Shown piece after piece: positions 17,845 through 27,781 of a stretch of 64,000 bases of DNA. Each line of letters opens with the position of its first letter. The first letter of the stretch is position 1. The notes below the pieces were generated by a model. That model made no database searches. It saw nothing but the letters and a program-made list of their open reading frames with translations, and had not been told where the DNA came from. The DNA is taken from positions 49,675-113,674 of the forward strand of contig NZ_LZSQ01000001.1 in NCBI RefSeq assembly GCF_001665535.1, read 5' to 3'. Both the position numbers and the translations under genes were made by a program. The DNA is from Mycobacterium sp. 852002-51961_SCH5331710. GTDB lineage: Bacteria; Actinomycetota; Actinomycetes; Mycobacteriales; Mycobacteriaceae.

Positions 17845-19382
17845 CCGTCGTCTCCTGGGTTACTCGAGTTGCTGACGTTGTATTTCACGCCGTCGGGTCC
17901 GACCACCTGGCCGCTGCTCGGGCTGTACACCGCCGTGGAGCCGGGTGGCCCTGGTGCCGGAGTGTAGATGCAGGGGTTGGGTTGTTGTCCACTGCAGGTC
18001 ACGCTGCCCTGTCCGGGCGGGCTCAGCGGATCGCTGACCGGCGCCGTCGAGTTCGGCGGCGGCAGGTCGCTCGCGGGTGCAGGATTCATCCCGCTGTTGA
18101 CCGACGGCGCCTGGATGACGCCGCGGCCCGGGTTGACGCCCTGATCGCAGCGCGCGCCAGGGGCCGGGCAGGACAGGATCTGGTTTGGGTCGCCGTACCA
18201 CGGGTTGGTGCCCAGCGGAACGTACGGCTCATCGCTGCGGCACTCCATCGGCGTCGCCGCCCGCTTGCCCGGGACGTCGACGCAGGGATAGTTGCGGGCG
18301 CCGCGAACGACGTTGCCCTGGTAGTCCTTCGGGATCTTGCAGTAGGTGCCCCGCGGCAGCGGCGCCATGCTGGTGTCGGCCGGCGAGCGCCACTCGGACG
18401 CGGGCAGGAAGCCGGTCAGACATGGCGGCGGCTGGTTGAGTGCACCTAACGCGAGCGGCAGTTGGCCGTAGCCCTCAAACAACGTGCCCGCTTGCGCCAC
18501 CGCCGCGCCCTGCGGTAAGAGAACTAGCGACTGCTCGAGGCCCTTGTTGTAGCGCTTGAGCATGTCGGTGACGATCGCGAGGTTCGCTAGCGTCTGCGGC
18601 AACGACTCGCGCACCCCGCCGAACACTGCGTTGAGCTGGTCGGCTGTCGGAGCGGCCTGCTGGAGGCCGCTCCGCAGCGCCGCATCCTGCTCGGCCGACT
18701 GCGCGGCGATCACGTTCAGGTTGCGCGACCACTGCTCGATGTTGTCGCCGGACTGCACCTGGCTGTCCAGGATCGGGCCTGCGTTGACGATGATGTCGTT
18801 GACCTGCGGCAGATGGTCCTTGAAGCCCTGCGCGATGTTGGTCGTCGAATCCACCAGCCGTTGCAGCGCCGGGCCCAGCCCGCCGACCGCCTGTGACGTC
18901 TCGGTGAGCAGCGCGTCGATCTTCTCCTTGGGCAGCACCGCCAGACCCCTGTTCGCGGCGTCCAGCGCCGGGCCGACCTCGCTGGGCACGGTGCTCTCGG
19001 TGATCGTCGAACCCGGCGACAGGTACTGGTCCGCGTCGCCCGTCGACACCAGGTCCAGATACTGCTCGCCGATCGCCGACACCGAGTGCACGTTCGCCGT
19101 CGCGTCGGCGGGAATCTTGTAGCGGTCATCGATGCTCATCACCGCGAGCGCGCCCCGCTGGGTCGGCTCGACCGAGGTGACCTTGCCGATCTGCGTGCCG
19201 CGGTAGGTGACGTTGGCCGTCGCGTACAGACCGCCCGAGCGGGGGAGTTCGGCCTTCAACTCGTACTGGCCGATACCGACGAGGCTCGGGATGCGCAGGT
19301 AGTACCACCCCAGCACCACCAGCGCGACGATCGTCAGGATGGTGAACAGCACCAGCTGGATCCTGATGAACCTGGTCAGCAC
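17814..19382 (-). CDS. mce1F: Mce1F substrate-binding subunit of the Mce1 lipid importer
   Basis: The 522-residue protein has an N-terminal membrane helix (about residues 8-30), an MlaD/MCE beta-barrel domain (about 38-115; T-Y-R-G-T-Q-I-G-K-V), a long alpha-helical segment (about 135-290) predicted to form part of a periplasm-spanning needle, and a Pro/Ser/Gly-rich tail with several cysteines (about 320-522). In mycobacteria Mce1 imports fatty acids with the six Mce proteins forming the channel. The start is GTG 19382, three bases after the mce1E stop, with AAGGGG upstream. Confidence 0.95.
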   Translation of the reverse strand: MLTRFIRIQLVLFTILTIVALVVLGWYYLRIPSLVGIGQYELKAELPRSGGLYATANVTYRGTQIGKVTSVEPTQRGALAVMSIDDRYKIPADATANVHSVSAIGEQYLDLVSTGDADQYLSPGSTITESTVPSEVGPALDAANRGLAVLPKEKIDALLTETSQAVGGLGPALQRLVDSTTNIAQGFKDHLPQVNDIIVNAGPILDSQVQSGDNIEQWSRNLNVIAAQSAEQDAALRSGLQQAAPTADQLNAVFGGVRESLPQTLANLAIVTDMLKRYNKGLEQSLVLLPQGAAVAQAGTLFEGYGQLPLALGALNQPPPCLTGFLPASEWRSPADTSMAPLPRGTYCKIPKDYQGNVVRGARNYPCVDVPGKRAATPMECRSDEPYVPLGTNPWYGDPNQILSCPAPGARCDQGVNPGRGVIQAPSVNSGMNPAPASDLPPPNSTAPVSDPLSPPGQGSVTCSGQQPNPCIYTPAPGPPGSTAVYSPSSGQVVGPDGVKYNVSNSSNPGDDGWKEMLAPAS

Positions 19383-19385
19383 AGC

Positions 19386-20537
19386 TCACTCACCCCTTTC
19401 CACCAGCGGGCCGTTCGGTGCGTTGTGCGCGTTCGGCACGAACCGCACATCCGGGATCATCGTCGCCGGGTCGCGACCCCACGCCTGCTCCAGCGCGCGC
19501 AGCATCCCGGAAAGGCCCGTGCCCGTCAGTACTGCATTGTCGAGCGACGAAAGTGTCAAGTCCACCATCAGTGACGCGTTGAGGTAGTCGCCGCGGATCA
19601 CCTTCGGCACGTTCTCAATCGAGAACGGCGCGGTGAGCATGAGCTTGAGGGCGCCGATCAGGTACGGCGACGCCCGCCCGAGCTGCTTGAGCGGCCGCTG
19701 CAGGTTCTGCAGGTTGGTGTGCAGATTGTCGCTGGCCGGCGCCAACGCGTTGTCTGCGGCCCGGCTGATCCGGCCGACGGCCTCCACCGCGTCGGCGAAC
19801 AGATCGCGCGTCTCCGCGAAATGCTTGATCAGCGGCGGGAACTCGGTCAACACCCGGTCCAGCGTGTTGTTGCGCTCCGCGACGATCGTGAGTAGCCGGT
19901 CGGTGGAATCGATTGCGCGCGTGATGTCCTGGCGCTGCTGGTTCAATTCGGCGGTGAACGTGTCCAGCTTGTTGAAAAACTCGCGGATCTCATCGGCCCG
20001 GCCGTTGAGCACGTTGAAGATCTCGGTCTGGATGACCTCGAGGTTCTGCACCCCGCCGCCCTGCAGGATGGTGGCGATGCTCGCCAGCACCCGCTCGGTG
20101 CTCGGGTAGGCCGACGAGTTCGCGAGCGGGATCGTGTCACCGCTTTGCAGCGGCTCCGGCGACGGGTTCGGCGGCGGCTCCAGCTCCACATGCTGTGAAC
20201 CCAACAAGCTGGTCTGGCCGATGCGGGCTAGGGCGTTCCTGGGCAGTTCGATGTCGGGCTGCAGATCCAGCGTCAGCGTCGCGACCCAGTTCTTCAGCTC
20301 GATGGCGCGCACCCGGCCGACATAGACGTCGGCGACCCGCACCCGGCTGTTCACGTTGAGCGCCAAGGTGTCCGGCATCTGCACATAGATCGTCGTCGCG
20401 TTCGGCCCCGTGCCCGGACCGCCCGGCAACGGCACGTTCGCGATGCCCTTCCAGTTACCGCAGGAACTCAGCACGAGCGCGACCGCGCCCAGCGCGACGG
20501 CTCGCTGCGCGAACCTGCTCCACCTACGAACGCTCAT
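19386..20537 (-). CDS. mce1E: Mce1E / LprK lipoprotein subunit of the Mce1 importer
   Basis: The 383-residue protein starts at ATG 20537, overlapping the mce1D stop by one base (TGATG), and has a lipoprotein signal with L-S-S-C at about residues 23-26, as expected for the only lipidated Mce subunit. The MCE domain covers about 45-125 (V-R-V-A-D-V-Y-V-G-R-V) and a helical segment follows to about 300; the tail is short. The frame is open far upstream inside mce1D, but that part is not coding. Confidence 0.95.
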   Translation of the reverse strand: MSVRRWSRFAQRAVALGAVALVLSSCGNWKGIANVPLPGGPGTGPNATTIYVQMPDTLALNVNSRVRVADVYVGRVRAIELKNWVATLTLDLQPDIELPRNALARIGQTSLLGSQHVELEPPPNPSPEPLQSGDTIPLANSSAYPSTERVLASIATILQGGGVQNLEVIQTEIFNVLNGRADEIREFFNKLDTFTAELNQQRQDITRAIDSTDRLLTIVAERNNTLDRVLTEFPPLIKHFAETRDLFADAVEAVGRISRAADNALAPASDNLHTNLQNLQRPLKQLGRASPYLIGALKLMLTAPFSIENVPKVIRGDYLNASLMVDLTLSSLDNAVLTGTGLSGMLRALEQAWGRDPATMIPDVRFVPNAHNAPNGPLVERGE

Positions 20538-22192
20538 CACCGACCTGCCTCTGCTGGTAGCGGCGGCCCTGCCGGGGCGGGCGCGGCCGGAGCGGGCCCC
20601 GGTCCCGGGCCGGGAGCCGGCAGCGGGCCGGCCATCGCCGCTCCGCCCGGATCGCCCGGGATCACACCCGGCGCCGGCGGCGGCGGCGGGCCCGGCTGCG
20701 GGTACCACGGCGGCGGCAGCGGGTTGTTCTGGTCGAAGGCATTCGGCGGACCGGGCAGATTGCCGTTGCGCGTCGTGCCGAACGCCGGCGGTGCCGCGGG
20801 GACCACACAGTTGGGTCCGCCCAACAGTTCCGCCAGGCACTCCGGGGTCATCATGTTCGCCGTGAACGGTTGCACGTCGACACCCTGCATACCCGGCGCG
20901 GCGACCCAGCCCGGTTCGTGGTTGCCGTGCGAGAACAAGGTGTCGCGTGACCAGATGCCCGGCACGGTCGTGTCCTTGTAGCCCGGCGGCGGCTGCAGCC
21001 GCGGCTCGGAGTAGGCGATCTGCTTGGGCAGCGTCATCGCCGAGCTGAACTGGTTGATCCCGAACGGCGGGAAGTTGAACTTGATCGCGTCCAGGATCGG
21101 CGCTAGGTACTGCGCGCACATCTCGGCCGACTCCTGATAACCCAGCCGGCTGCCCGCCTGGATTGCACTGCACACAAACTGCAGCGGATTGGCGAAGTTG
21201 TTTATGACGGCGTAGCTGTTTATGCCACCGGTGACCGGAGAAGCAATATTCACGAGATTCGCGCCGAGATTCGGGAACACGTGTAGGGCGGTCTCCAGAC
21301 CGTTGCGCGGCTCTGGTTGCAGGATCGCGGTGGTCGCTTCGGCCAGGTTGTTGACGTCGGTGGTGAGCACCTCGGCGTTCTCGTCGAGGAACCCGCGGGT
21401 GGTCGTCAACAGCTGGTTGAGGTCCTGCAGTGCGTTCGCGACCTCGCGGTCGGTGTTGGTGAACGCGTTGGTGAACTCGGCGAGATCGTCGTTCAGCGCG
21501 ACGAACTGCTGATCGCTCTGGTGCAGCGCGTTGACGAACAGCGCCAGGCTTTTCACCACGCTGAAGAAGTCGTCGCGGCCCTCGTTGAGCGCGAACAGTG
21601 CCTCCGACAGGTTGTTCAACGTCTCGTTGAGCTGCTTGCCCTTGCCCGCGAAGCCGTCGGCCGCGGATTCGATGATGTCGCCGAACGGGCCCATGGGCTG
21701 CTCCGGCGTCGGCCCCAGATCGGTCAGGATCCGGTTGATCGAGTCACGCAGCTCGTCGTACTCGACCGGCACCTGCGTACGCTCCAGCGGGATGACCGCA
21801 CCGTCCTCCATCACCGGCCCGCCGGTGTACGGCGGCGACAGCTGGATGGTGCGCGACGCCACCAGGCTCGGGTTCAGGATCGACGCGGTGGCGTTGGCGG
21901 GCACCTTGTACTTGTTCTCGTAGTGGAAGGTGACCTTCATCTTGTCGCCGGCCGGTTCGATCGCGTCGATCGAGCCGACCTTCACCCCCATGATCTGCAC
22001 CTTGTCGCCGGGATACAGCGCCAGCGTGTCGGTGAAATAGGCGACGACGGTGTTGGTGGTCAGCTTCTTGTACAGGTTGTACCCGACGAAGGCGGCCACC
22101 AACGCCAGCACCACGACCAGCGCGCCGATGATGACGGTCACCCGGGAAACCTTGGGCAACTTCAGGTTTCGGATGTTGAAGATCGTTGTCAT
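20537..22192 (-). CDS. mce1D: Mce1D subunit of the Mce1 lipid importer
   Basis: The 551-residue protein has an N-terminal membrane helix (about residues 19-42), an MCE domain (about 48-125; V-Q-I-M-G-V-K-V-G-S), a helical needle segment (about 145-290), a cysteine-containing region, and a Pro/Gly/Ala-rich tail from about residue 470. The helix-rich middle is typical for the subunits that build the hexameric tunnel. The ATG lies 3 bp after the mce1C stop. The low-complexity tail is longer than in most MCE proteins outside actinobacteria. Confidence 0.95.
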   Translation of the reverse strand: MTTIFNIRNLKLPKVSRVTVIIGALVVVLALVAAFVGYNLYKKLTTNTVVAYFTDTLALYPGDKVQIMGVKVGSIDAIEPAGDKMKVTFHYENKYKVPANATASILNPSLVASRTIQLSPPYTGGPVMEDGAVIPLERTQVPVEYDELRDSINRILTDLGPTPEQPMGPFGDIIESAADGFAGKGKQLNETLNNLSEALFALNEGRDDFFSVVKSLALFVNALHQSDQQFVALNDDLAEFTNAFTNTDREVANALQDLNQLLTTTRGFLDENAEVLTTDVNNLAEATTAILQPEPRNGLETALHVFPNLGANLVNIASPVTGGINSYAVINNFANPLQFVCSAIQAGSRLGYQESAEMCAQYLAPILDAIKFNFPPFGINQFSSAMTLPKQIAYSEPRLQPPPGYKDTTVPGIWSRDTLFSHGNHEPGWVAAPGMQGVDVQPFTANMMTPECLAELLGGPNCVVPAAPPAFGTTRNGNLPGPPNAFDQNNPLPPPWYPQPGPPPPPAPGVIPGDPGGAAMAGPLPAPGPGPGPAPAAPAPAGPPLPAEAGR

Positions 22193-22195
22193 CGA

Positions 22196-23770
22196 TCAGC
22201 CCCCCTGTCCCTGAGAGAGTGGCGGCAGGAACGGTGGGTTCCCCGGCAGCGGTGGCGTGTTGGCGGGTGGCAGCTGCTGACCGGGGCCCGGGACCGCCGG
22301 CGCGGGCAACGCCGGTGGCAACGGTGCGATGCCCGGCGTGAAATCCGGCGGCAGCGGCGGTTGCGGCCCGACCGGCACTGTGCGCGCTCCTGGCGGGGCC
22401 GGCGGCAGCGGCATGTCCGCACCCGGCACCGGCGGCGAGATCTGACCCGGAATCGCCGCGGCCGGCACGCCCGGAGACGGCTGCGGGCCGTGCACATTCG
22501 GGTCAGAGGTCGCCACATTGGGTGGCCCGTACGCGGGACCGCCGAACGGCCCCACGGACAGATCCGCGCAGGGCAGCGGGTCGCCTGGTGTCGGCAGACC
22601 GTCGGCCGGCGGCGTGTACGAGCACGGTGAGCCCTTCAGCACACCGGGTCCCGGGTTCTCGGGGGTGCCTTCGAGCACGGCCGGTCCCGGCGGCGGGGCG
22701 CCGTTCTCGAAGCCCTGCGCGTTCGGGTCCGGGAACCGCCAGGCGGGCAGGCCCGCGTCGCGCCAGAACTTCTGCGGGTCGATACCGCGCTTCTTGAAGG
22801 CGGCGTCCACGAACGGCTGCAGGATCTGGCCCGGCAGCAGGTTGACCAGCATGACCTTGAAGTACGGGCCCGAAGCGACCGCTTCACCGAGCGACGCCAC
22901 GAAGCTTGCGACCGTGGTCAGGGTGTCCATCAGGTCGTACTTGCGGTCGACCAGCACGCCGCTGACCACGCGGAGTTGTTCGAGCACCCGGTTGAGGTTC
23001 GGGTTGTCGTCGATCAAGCCCTTGACCTGTTCGGAGAACGAGCCGACGCGCTCGAGCAGCATGCTCACCGCGTACTGGCGCTCATTGATCGCGCCGAGCA
23101 AGGTCTGGGCGTTGACCAGCAATTGGTTGATCTGTTCACTGCGGCTGCCCAGGATGCCCGCGATTTTGTTGGCGTTGCTCAGCAGCTTCTTGATGTCCTC
23201 GTCGCGCTTGCCGATGGTGTCGGAGAACCGGGCCACCCCGTCGAGCGCGGCGCTCAGGTGTGGATAGGTCTGGTCGATGGTCTCCGAGAGCACGTTCAGC
23301 GAACGCTTCACGGTCTGGGTGTCCCAATCCGAGGCGGCCTTCGTCACGTCGAAGAACGCGTCGTAGATCTGGTACGGCGTCGTCGTCTGGCCGAGTGGCA
23401 GAACGCCGTTCGCGCGCAACGGATCCGAACCGCGTGGCTCGATCTCCATGGTGCGGCGTCCGAGAATGGTGTCGGTGCGGATGGCGGCGCGGCTGTCGGT
23501 GCCGATCTGCGTCCCGCCAAGCCCGAAGCCGATCTTGACCTTGTCGCCCTCGATCTCCATGCTGCGCACATCGCCGACGTCCACGCCAGCGATGCGCACC
23601 TTGTCGCCCGTGCCGATGCCACCGGTGTCAGAGAAGTACGCATAGTAGGTGGGCGATGCGAAAAGCATCGGGACACTGGCGAAGCTCTGTCCCACGCCGA
23701 TGACGATGATCAGGATGATGATTCCCATCAACCCGCCACGGACCCGGTTCGACCCTTCGAGCGTCCTCAT
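22196..23770 (-). CDS. mce1C: Mce1C subunit of the Mce1 lipid importer
   Basis: The product has 524 residues from ATG 23770, which makes an ATGA overlap with the mce1B stop; a GTG at 23782 is also in frame but would add only four residues and a larger overlap. It has a membrane helix (about residues 12-34), an MCE domain (about 40-118; V-R-I-A-G-V-D-V-G-D), a helical segment (about 130-330) and a Pro-rich tail (about 375-524) with repeated P-x-P-P blocks. It is one of six Mce subunits thought to form the lipid tunnel. Confidence 0.95.
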   Translation of the reverse strand: MRTLEGSNRVRGGLMGIIILIIVIGVGQSFASVPMLFASPTYYAYFSDTGGIGTGDKVRIAGVDVGDVRSMEIEGDKVKIGFGLGGTQIGTDSRAAIRTDTILGRRTMEIEPRGSDPLRANGVLPLGQTTTPYQIYDAFFDVTKAASDWDTQTVKRSLNVLSETIDQTYPHLSAALDGVARFSDTIGKRDEDIKKLLSNANKIAGILGSRSEQINQLLVNAQTLLGAINERQYAVSMLLERVGSFSEQVKGLIDDNPNLNRVLEQLRVVSGVLVDRKYDLMDTLTTVASFVASLGEAVASGPYFKVMLVNLLPGQILQPFVDAAFKKRGIDPQKFWRDAGLPAWRFPDPNAQGFENGAPPPGPAVLEGTPENPGPGVLKGSPCSYTPPADGLPTPGDPLPCADLSVGPFGGPAYGPPNVATSDPNVHGPQPSPGVPAAAIPGQISPPVPGADMPLPPAPPGARTVPVGPQPPLPPDFTPGIAPLPPALPAPAVPGPGQQLPPANTPPLPGNPPFLPPLSQGQGG

Positions 23771-24798
23771 TGCGGTGTGCACCTACCCGACGGCTGACTG
23801 AAGAGTTTGACGGTCCGGACCGGCCCACCCGGCTGAAGGCCGTTGAGCCGCAAGGAGATATCGCAGGCGTAGAAGTTGAAGAAGTCGCCGTAGATACCGC
23901 CGGCCCTGCCGATGATCTTGAACGCGGTGGGCAGCCTGGTGAGCAAGTCGTTGAGCTCGTCCTTCTGATCGATCAGCGGTTGCTGGATGACCTCGAGATG
24001 TCCGACGGTGCTCTGCAGCAGCGGCCGGTTGTCGGCGAGCAGGTCGGCGACCGTGCCCGCCGCGTCGCTGATATCCCCGACCGAGGTGGCGATCGGATCC
24101 GCGCGGTTCTTCAAGCCGGTGATCAGCTTCTCGAAATCCTGCACGGTCTGGTCGAACTCGGCCTGATGCTTGACCGTGGTGTCCAGCACGGTGTTCAGGT
24201 TGCGGATCACCTCGCCGATCGCCTGGTCGCGGTCGGCCAGCGCCGATGTGAGCGAGGCGGTCTGGTCCAGGATGTCGTTGATCGTGCCGCCCTGGCCCTG
24301 GAAGACCGTGATGATCGACTCGGCGATGGTGTTGACCTTCTCCGGGTCCAGCGCGCGGAACACCGGCCGGAAGCCGCCGATCAGCGCGTCGAGATCCAGT
24401 GCGGGCTGGGTCTGCTCGAGCGGGATCGTTGCGCCGCTGGGCAGCCGCTTGTCGCTGTCACCCCGCTTGAGTTCCAGATAGCGGTCGCCGATGAGGTTCA
24501 GGTACCGCACCGAGGCGGTGGTGCCCTCGAACATCGGCAGCGATCGGTCGACATTGAATTCGACCTTCGCCTGCGATCCGCCGTTGACCAACTCGACGCT
24601 GTCAACCTTGCCGACCTCGACGCCCGACGCGCGGACGAACTGGCCGGCGCGTAGCCCGCTGGCGCTCGAGAAGATCGCCGAGTAGCTGGTGGTGCGGTCG
24701 AAGCGCATCTGTCCGAACACCACCACGATAATCGCGGTGAACAGCAGCAGCACCACTGAGAAGGCGCCGAGCTTGATGGCGGTACCGGTGATTTTCAT
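23767..24798 (-). CDS. mce1B: Mce1B subunit of the Mce1 lipid importer
   Basis: The 343-residue protein has an N-terminal helix (about residues 10-30), an MCE domain (about 38-115; V-R-A-S-G-V-E-V-G-K-V) and a helical segment (about 125-290) ending in a short tail with two cysteines. It is the shortest subunit and lacks the Pro-rich extension seen in Mce1C, D and F. ATGA overlaps at both ends tie it translationally to mce1A and mce1C. Confidence 0.95.
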   Translation of the reverse strand: MKITGTAIKLGAFSVVLLLFTAIIVVVFGQMRFDRTTSYSAIFSSASGLRAGQFVRASGVEVGKVDSVELVNGGSQAKVEFNVDRSLPMFEGTTASVRYLNLIGDRYLELKRGDSDKRLPSGATIPLEQTQPALDLDALIGGFRPVFRALDPEKVNTIAESIITVFQGQGGTINDILDQTASLTSALADRDQAIGEVIRNLNTVLDTTVKHQAEFDQTVQDFEKLITGLKNRADPIATSVGDISDAAGTVADLLADNRPLLQSTVGHLEVIQQPLIDQKDELNDLLTRLPTAFKIIGRAGGIYGDFFNFYACDISLRLNGLQPGGPVRTVKLFSQPSGRCTPQ

Positions 24799-26006
24799 GG
24801 GTTGATCGTGTTCTCCCCGACCTGGCGACCCCAGACGTACTCGATCAGGATCGGCTGGCCCAACTCGAAGTGGTTGTACGGCGCGATCGAAACACCCGTG
24901 TCCGCCACAAGATACGGCGCGGGATACAGGTCGCGCGTGATCGGCTGCCAGCAGCCCGGCCGGCCCTCGGGGCCACCGCGCGCGTTCACCCGCGGCAGGT
25001 TGTCCGGATACACATAGGGGTTACCGGCGCCTTCAATGGTGGACAGGGTCTGCAGCGAATACCCGTTGCCGCCAAGGGATGCAGCGACTTTTGGCTCCAC
25101 GTCGTGAAAATTTCGAATGGTGCAGAACAGCGCAGGGCTGTACTCGTCGAGCGTCTTCGATGTCGTCAGAAGGTCTTCGGTGCCGCGAATCAGGTACGGC
25201 GCACTGCGCTCGAAGATGTCCGCACCGGTGTTGCCGAATCCGACGGCCGCCATCAGTGCCTGGTCGATGTTGCCCTGCTGCTCGTTGAGCGTGCGGGCGG
25301 TGGTGACCGCGTTCTCCAGTCCGTCGAACAGGTCGGGCGCCGCGTCGGCGTACACCTCGCCGAGGTCGGCCAGCAGCCGGTTGTCTCGGCGCAGCTCGGG
25401 CATCCGGGCGTTGACGTCGGTGAGGATCTCGTTGCCGTTGATGATCGACTGCCCGAAGCGGTCGCCGAGGCCGTCGAGGGCCTGTGCCGTCGCACTCAGG
25501 GTCTGGTTCAGCTTGATCGGGTCGACCTGCTCCGAGAGCGACACGACCGTCTCGAACAGCGTGTTGAACTCCGTCGTCACCGTGGTCACGTCGATCACAT
25601 CCGACGACGTGATGCGTTGTGGCGTCGGGTTTTTCGGCGACGAGAAGTTGATGTACTTGTTGCCGAACACGGTGGTCGCGTCGATGCTGGCGTCGACGTT
25701 CTTCGGGATCAGCTTGAGGTACTTCGGGTCCACGTCCAGCGTGATCTTGGCCCTCGGCTCACCCCCGACGTCGACCGCGTCGACGGATGCCACCCGGCCG
25801 ATCTCGACGCCGTTGTAGGTGACCTTCGCACCGGGATCCATCGACAGGCCCGAGCGCGCGGCCATCAGGGTCAGTTGTTCGCGCGGCAGGAAGTCACCAC
25901 GGAACTGCATGTACACCAGCACCAGCGCGACGATGGCGAGCAGGCTCAGCACCAGGCCGGCCAGCTTGTACGGCGGGGTGCGGGGGTTGTTGAGGGGGGC
26001 GGTCAT
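24795..26006 (-). CDS. mce1A: Mce1A subunit of the Mce1 lipid importer
   Basis: The 403-residue protein is the founding-type Mce subunit: membrane helix at about residues 14-34, MCE domain about 40-125 (V-T-Y-N-G-V-E-I-G-R-V), helical segment about 140-300, and a modest C-terminal domain containing P-G-C-W-Q-P. In M. tuberculosis Mce1A was first described through entry into cells and is now viewed as part of the fatty acid importer. The start lies 4 bp after the yrbE1B stop. Confidence 0.95.
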   Translation of the reverse strand: MTAPLNNPRTPPYKLAGLVLSLLAIVALVLVYMQFRGDFLPREQLTLMAARSGLSMDPGAKVTYNGVEIGRVASVDAVDVGGEPRAKITLDVDPKYLKLIPKNVDASIDATTVFGNKYINFSSPKNPTPQRITSSDVIDVTTVTTEFNTLFETVVSLSEQVDPIKLNQTLSATAQALDGLGDRFGQSIINGNEILTDVNARMPELRRDNRLLADLGEVYADAAPDLFDGLENAVTTARTLNEQQGNIDQALMAAVGFGNTGADIFERSAPYLIRGTEDLLTTSKTLDEYSPALFCTIRNFHDVEPKVAASLGGNGYSLQTLSTIEGAGNPYVYPDNLPRVNARGGPEGRPGCWQPITRDLYPAPYLVADTGVSIAPYNHFELGQPILIEYVWGRQVGENTINP

Positions 26007-26010
26007 GGCG

Positions 26011-26880
26011 CTACACCGTCAGGTTGAAGTTCGGGTCGACGCCGTAGAGCGCCAACGAGGCGAACAGGACCACACACACGATCGCCACCAGCGATGCGCG
26101 CATCGAGCGACCGACGGCCTCGCCGACGCCGACCGGGCCGCCGCTGGCGAAGTAGCCGTAATAGCAGTGATTGAGCATCACGATCACCGAGATGATCACG
26201 GCCTGGATGAACGACCAGAACACGTCGTCGGGACGCAGGAACGTCCGGAAGTAATGCTCGTAGGTGCCGATCGACTGCCCGTAGAAGAAGGTCGTGGTCA
26301 CCTGCGCGGACAGGAAGCTCATGATGATCGCCATCGCGTACAGCGGGATGATCACGATGAACCCGGCCATGATGCGCGTCGACACCAGGTAGGAGATCGA
26401 CTTGATGCCCATCACCTCGAGGGCGTCGATCTCCTCGCTGATGCGCATGGCGCCCAACTCCGCGGTCGCGCCGGCGCCCACCGTGGCGGCCAGCGCCTGA
26501 CCCGCGACGACGGGTGCGGCGATGCGCACGTTGATCAGCGCGGCGAAGAAGCCGGTGAACGCCTCGACACCGATGTTGCCCAGTGACGCGAAACCCTGAA
26601 TGGCGACCAGCGACGAACCGGACAGCGTCACGAAGCCGACGATGGCGACCGTGCCGCCGATCACCGCCATCGCGCCGGTGCCCATGCCGATCTCGGCGAT
26701 CAGCCGCAGCGTCTCCTTGCGGTAGTAGCGCAGCGCGTGGCCGATCGAGCCGACTGCGGTGATGACGAACCACGCGACGTGTCCGACGCTGTCGAGGAAC
26801 CGCGCGGGTGCGCTGGCCACCCCCTTCGTGCGCTCGTACGCCCGCGGGAACCGAGATCGCAGGACCGTTGTCGTCGACAC
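26011..26880 (-). CDS. yrbE1B: YrbE1B permease of the Mce1 importer
   Basis: The 289-residue MlaE/YrbE-type permease has five to six membrane helices. The conserved E-L-G-A-M-R-I-S-E-E-I-D-A-L-E-V-M-G-I coupling segment (about residues 150-168) is where an MceG/MlaF ATPase would dock; that ATPase is not in this window. The start is GTG 26880, one base after the yrbE1A stop with GGGAG overlapping that stop. An upstream in-frame GTG (26907) would overlap yrbE1A, and the shorter form gives the 289 residues expected from YrbE1B. Confidence 0.94.
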   Translation of the reverse strand: MSTTTVLRSRFPRAYERTKGVASAPARFLDSVGHVAWFVITAVGSIGHALRYYRKETLRLIAEIGMGTGAMAVIGGTVAIVGFVTLSGSSLVAIQGFASLGNIGVEAFTGFFAALINVRIAAPVVAGQALAATVGAGATAELGAMRISEEIDALEVMGIKSISYLVSTRIMAGFIVIIPLYAMAIIMSFLSAQVTTTFFYGQSIGTYEHYFRTFLRPDDVFWSFIQAVIISVIVMLNHCYYGYFASGGPVGVGEAVGRSMRASLVAIVCVVLFASLALYGVDPNFNLTV

Positions 26881-26881
26881 G

Positions 26882-27679
26882 TCAGCTCCCTGTTCCGAAC
26901 CGGACACCGATCGTGGTCAGGACCACGTTGACCGCGAACAGCGCGATCACGCAGAGCACCAGCGTCTCGTTCACCGCGGTGCCGACGCCCTTCGCGCCGC
27001 CCGCGACCGTCAGCCCGCGGTAGCAGCCGACCAGGCCGGCGATCAGGCCGAAGGTCATGGCCTTGATGATCGAGATGAGGACCTCGGGCAGCCCGGTGAT
27101 CAGGGTCAGCGTCGAGACGTACGCGCCGGCCGAGACGTTCTGCAGGTAGACGCCGAAGATGAAGCCACCGACCAGTCCGACGGTGATCACCGCGCCGTTG
27201 AGCAGCAGGGCCACGAAGGTGGAGGCGACGACGCGCGGCACCACCAGGCGGTGGATCGGGTCGATGCCTAGGACCTCGAGCGCGTCGATCTCCTCGCGGA
27301 TGGTGCGCGCACCGAGGTCGGCGCAGATGGCGGTCGAACCCGCACCCGCGACGACGAGCACGGTCACCAAGGGGCCCAGCTGGGTGACGGCGCCGATGGC
27401 CGCACCGGCGCCGGACACGTCGGCGGCGCCGAACTCGGCCAGCAGGATGTTGAGCGTGAAGATCAGGAGCACGGTCAGCGGGATGGAGACCGCCAGCGTC
27501 GGCAGGAACGCGACGCGCATCAAAAACCAGCTCTGAAGGATGAATTCGCGCCATTGGAACGGTGGCTTGAGCAGGGTTTTACCGACGAGGACGCACATGC
27601 GGACGAATCCGCCCACCGCTTCCAGACCCGGCCGGACCTGGTCGCGGACGTACCCGACGACCCCGGTCGACGCCGTCAC
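26882..27679 (-). CDS. yrbE1A: YrbE1A permease of the Mce1 importer
   Basis: The 265-residue MlaE/YrbE permease is the partner of YrbE1B. The coupling segment D-L-G-A-R-T-I-R-E-E-I-D-A-L-E-V-L-G-I is near residues 121-139. GTG 27679 is preceded by GGGAG seven bases upstream and gives the same length as the M. tuberculosis protein as I recall it; a TTG at 27700 is in frame but unlikely. It is the first gene after the 212-bp fadD5-yrbE1A gap, so it could be read from fadD5 or from an internal promoter. Confidence 0.94.
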   Translation of the reverse strand: MTASTGVVGYVRDQVRPGLEAVGGFVRMCVLVGKTLLKPPFQWREFILQSWFLMRVAFLPTLAVSIPLTVLLIFTLNILLAEFGAADVSGAGAAIGAVTQLGPLVTVLVVAGAGSTAICADLGARTIREEIDALEVLGIDPIHRLVVPRVVASTFVALLLNGAVITVGLVGGFIFGVYLQNVSAGAYVSTLTLITGLPEVLISIIKAMTFGLIAGLVGCYRGLTVAGGAKGVGTAVNETLVLCVIALFAVNVVLTTIGVRFGTGS

Positions 27680-27781
27680 CAGTGTGCTCCCGCGGCGCAA
27701 CGGCGACTGTCGTGGTGCACCGGCAGCCCCTGTCGCACGGCCCCTCCTTGCCCCGACCTGGTTGTTGTTATCCCCGTCTCG

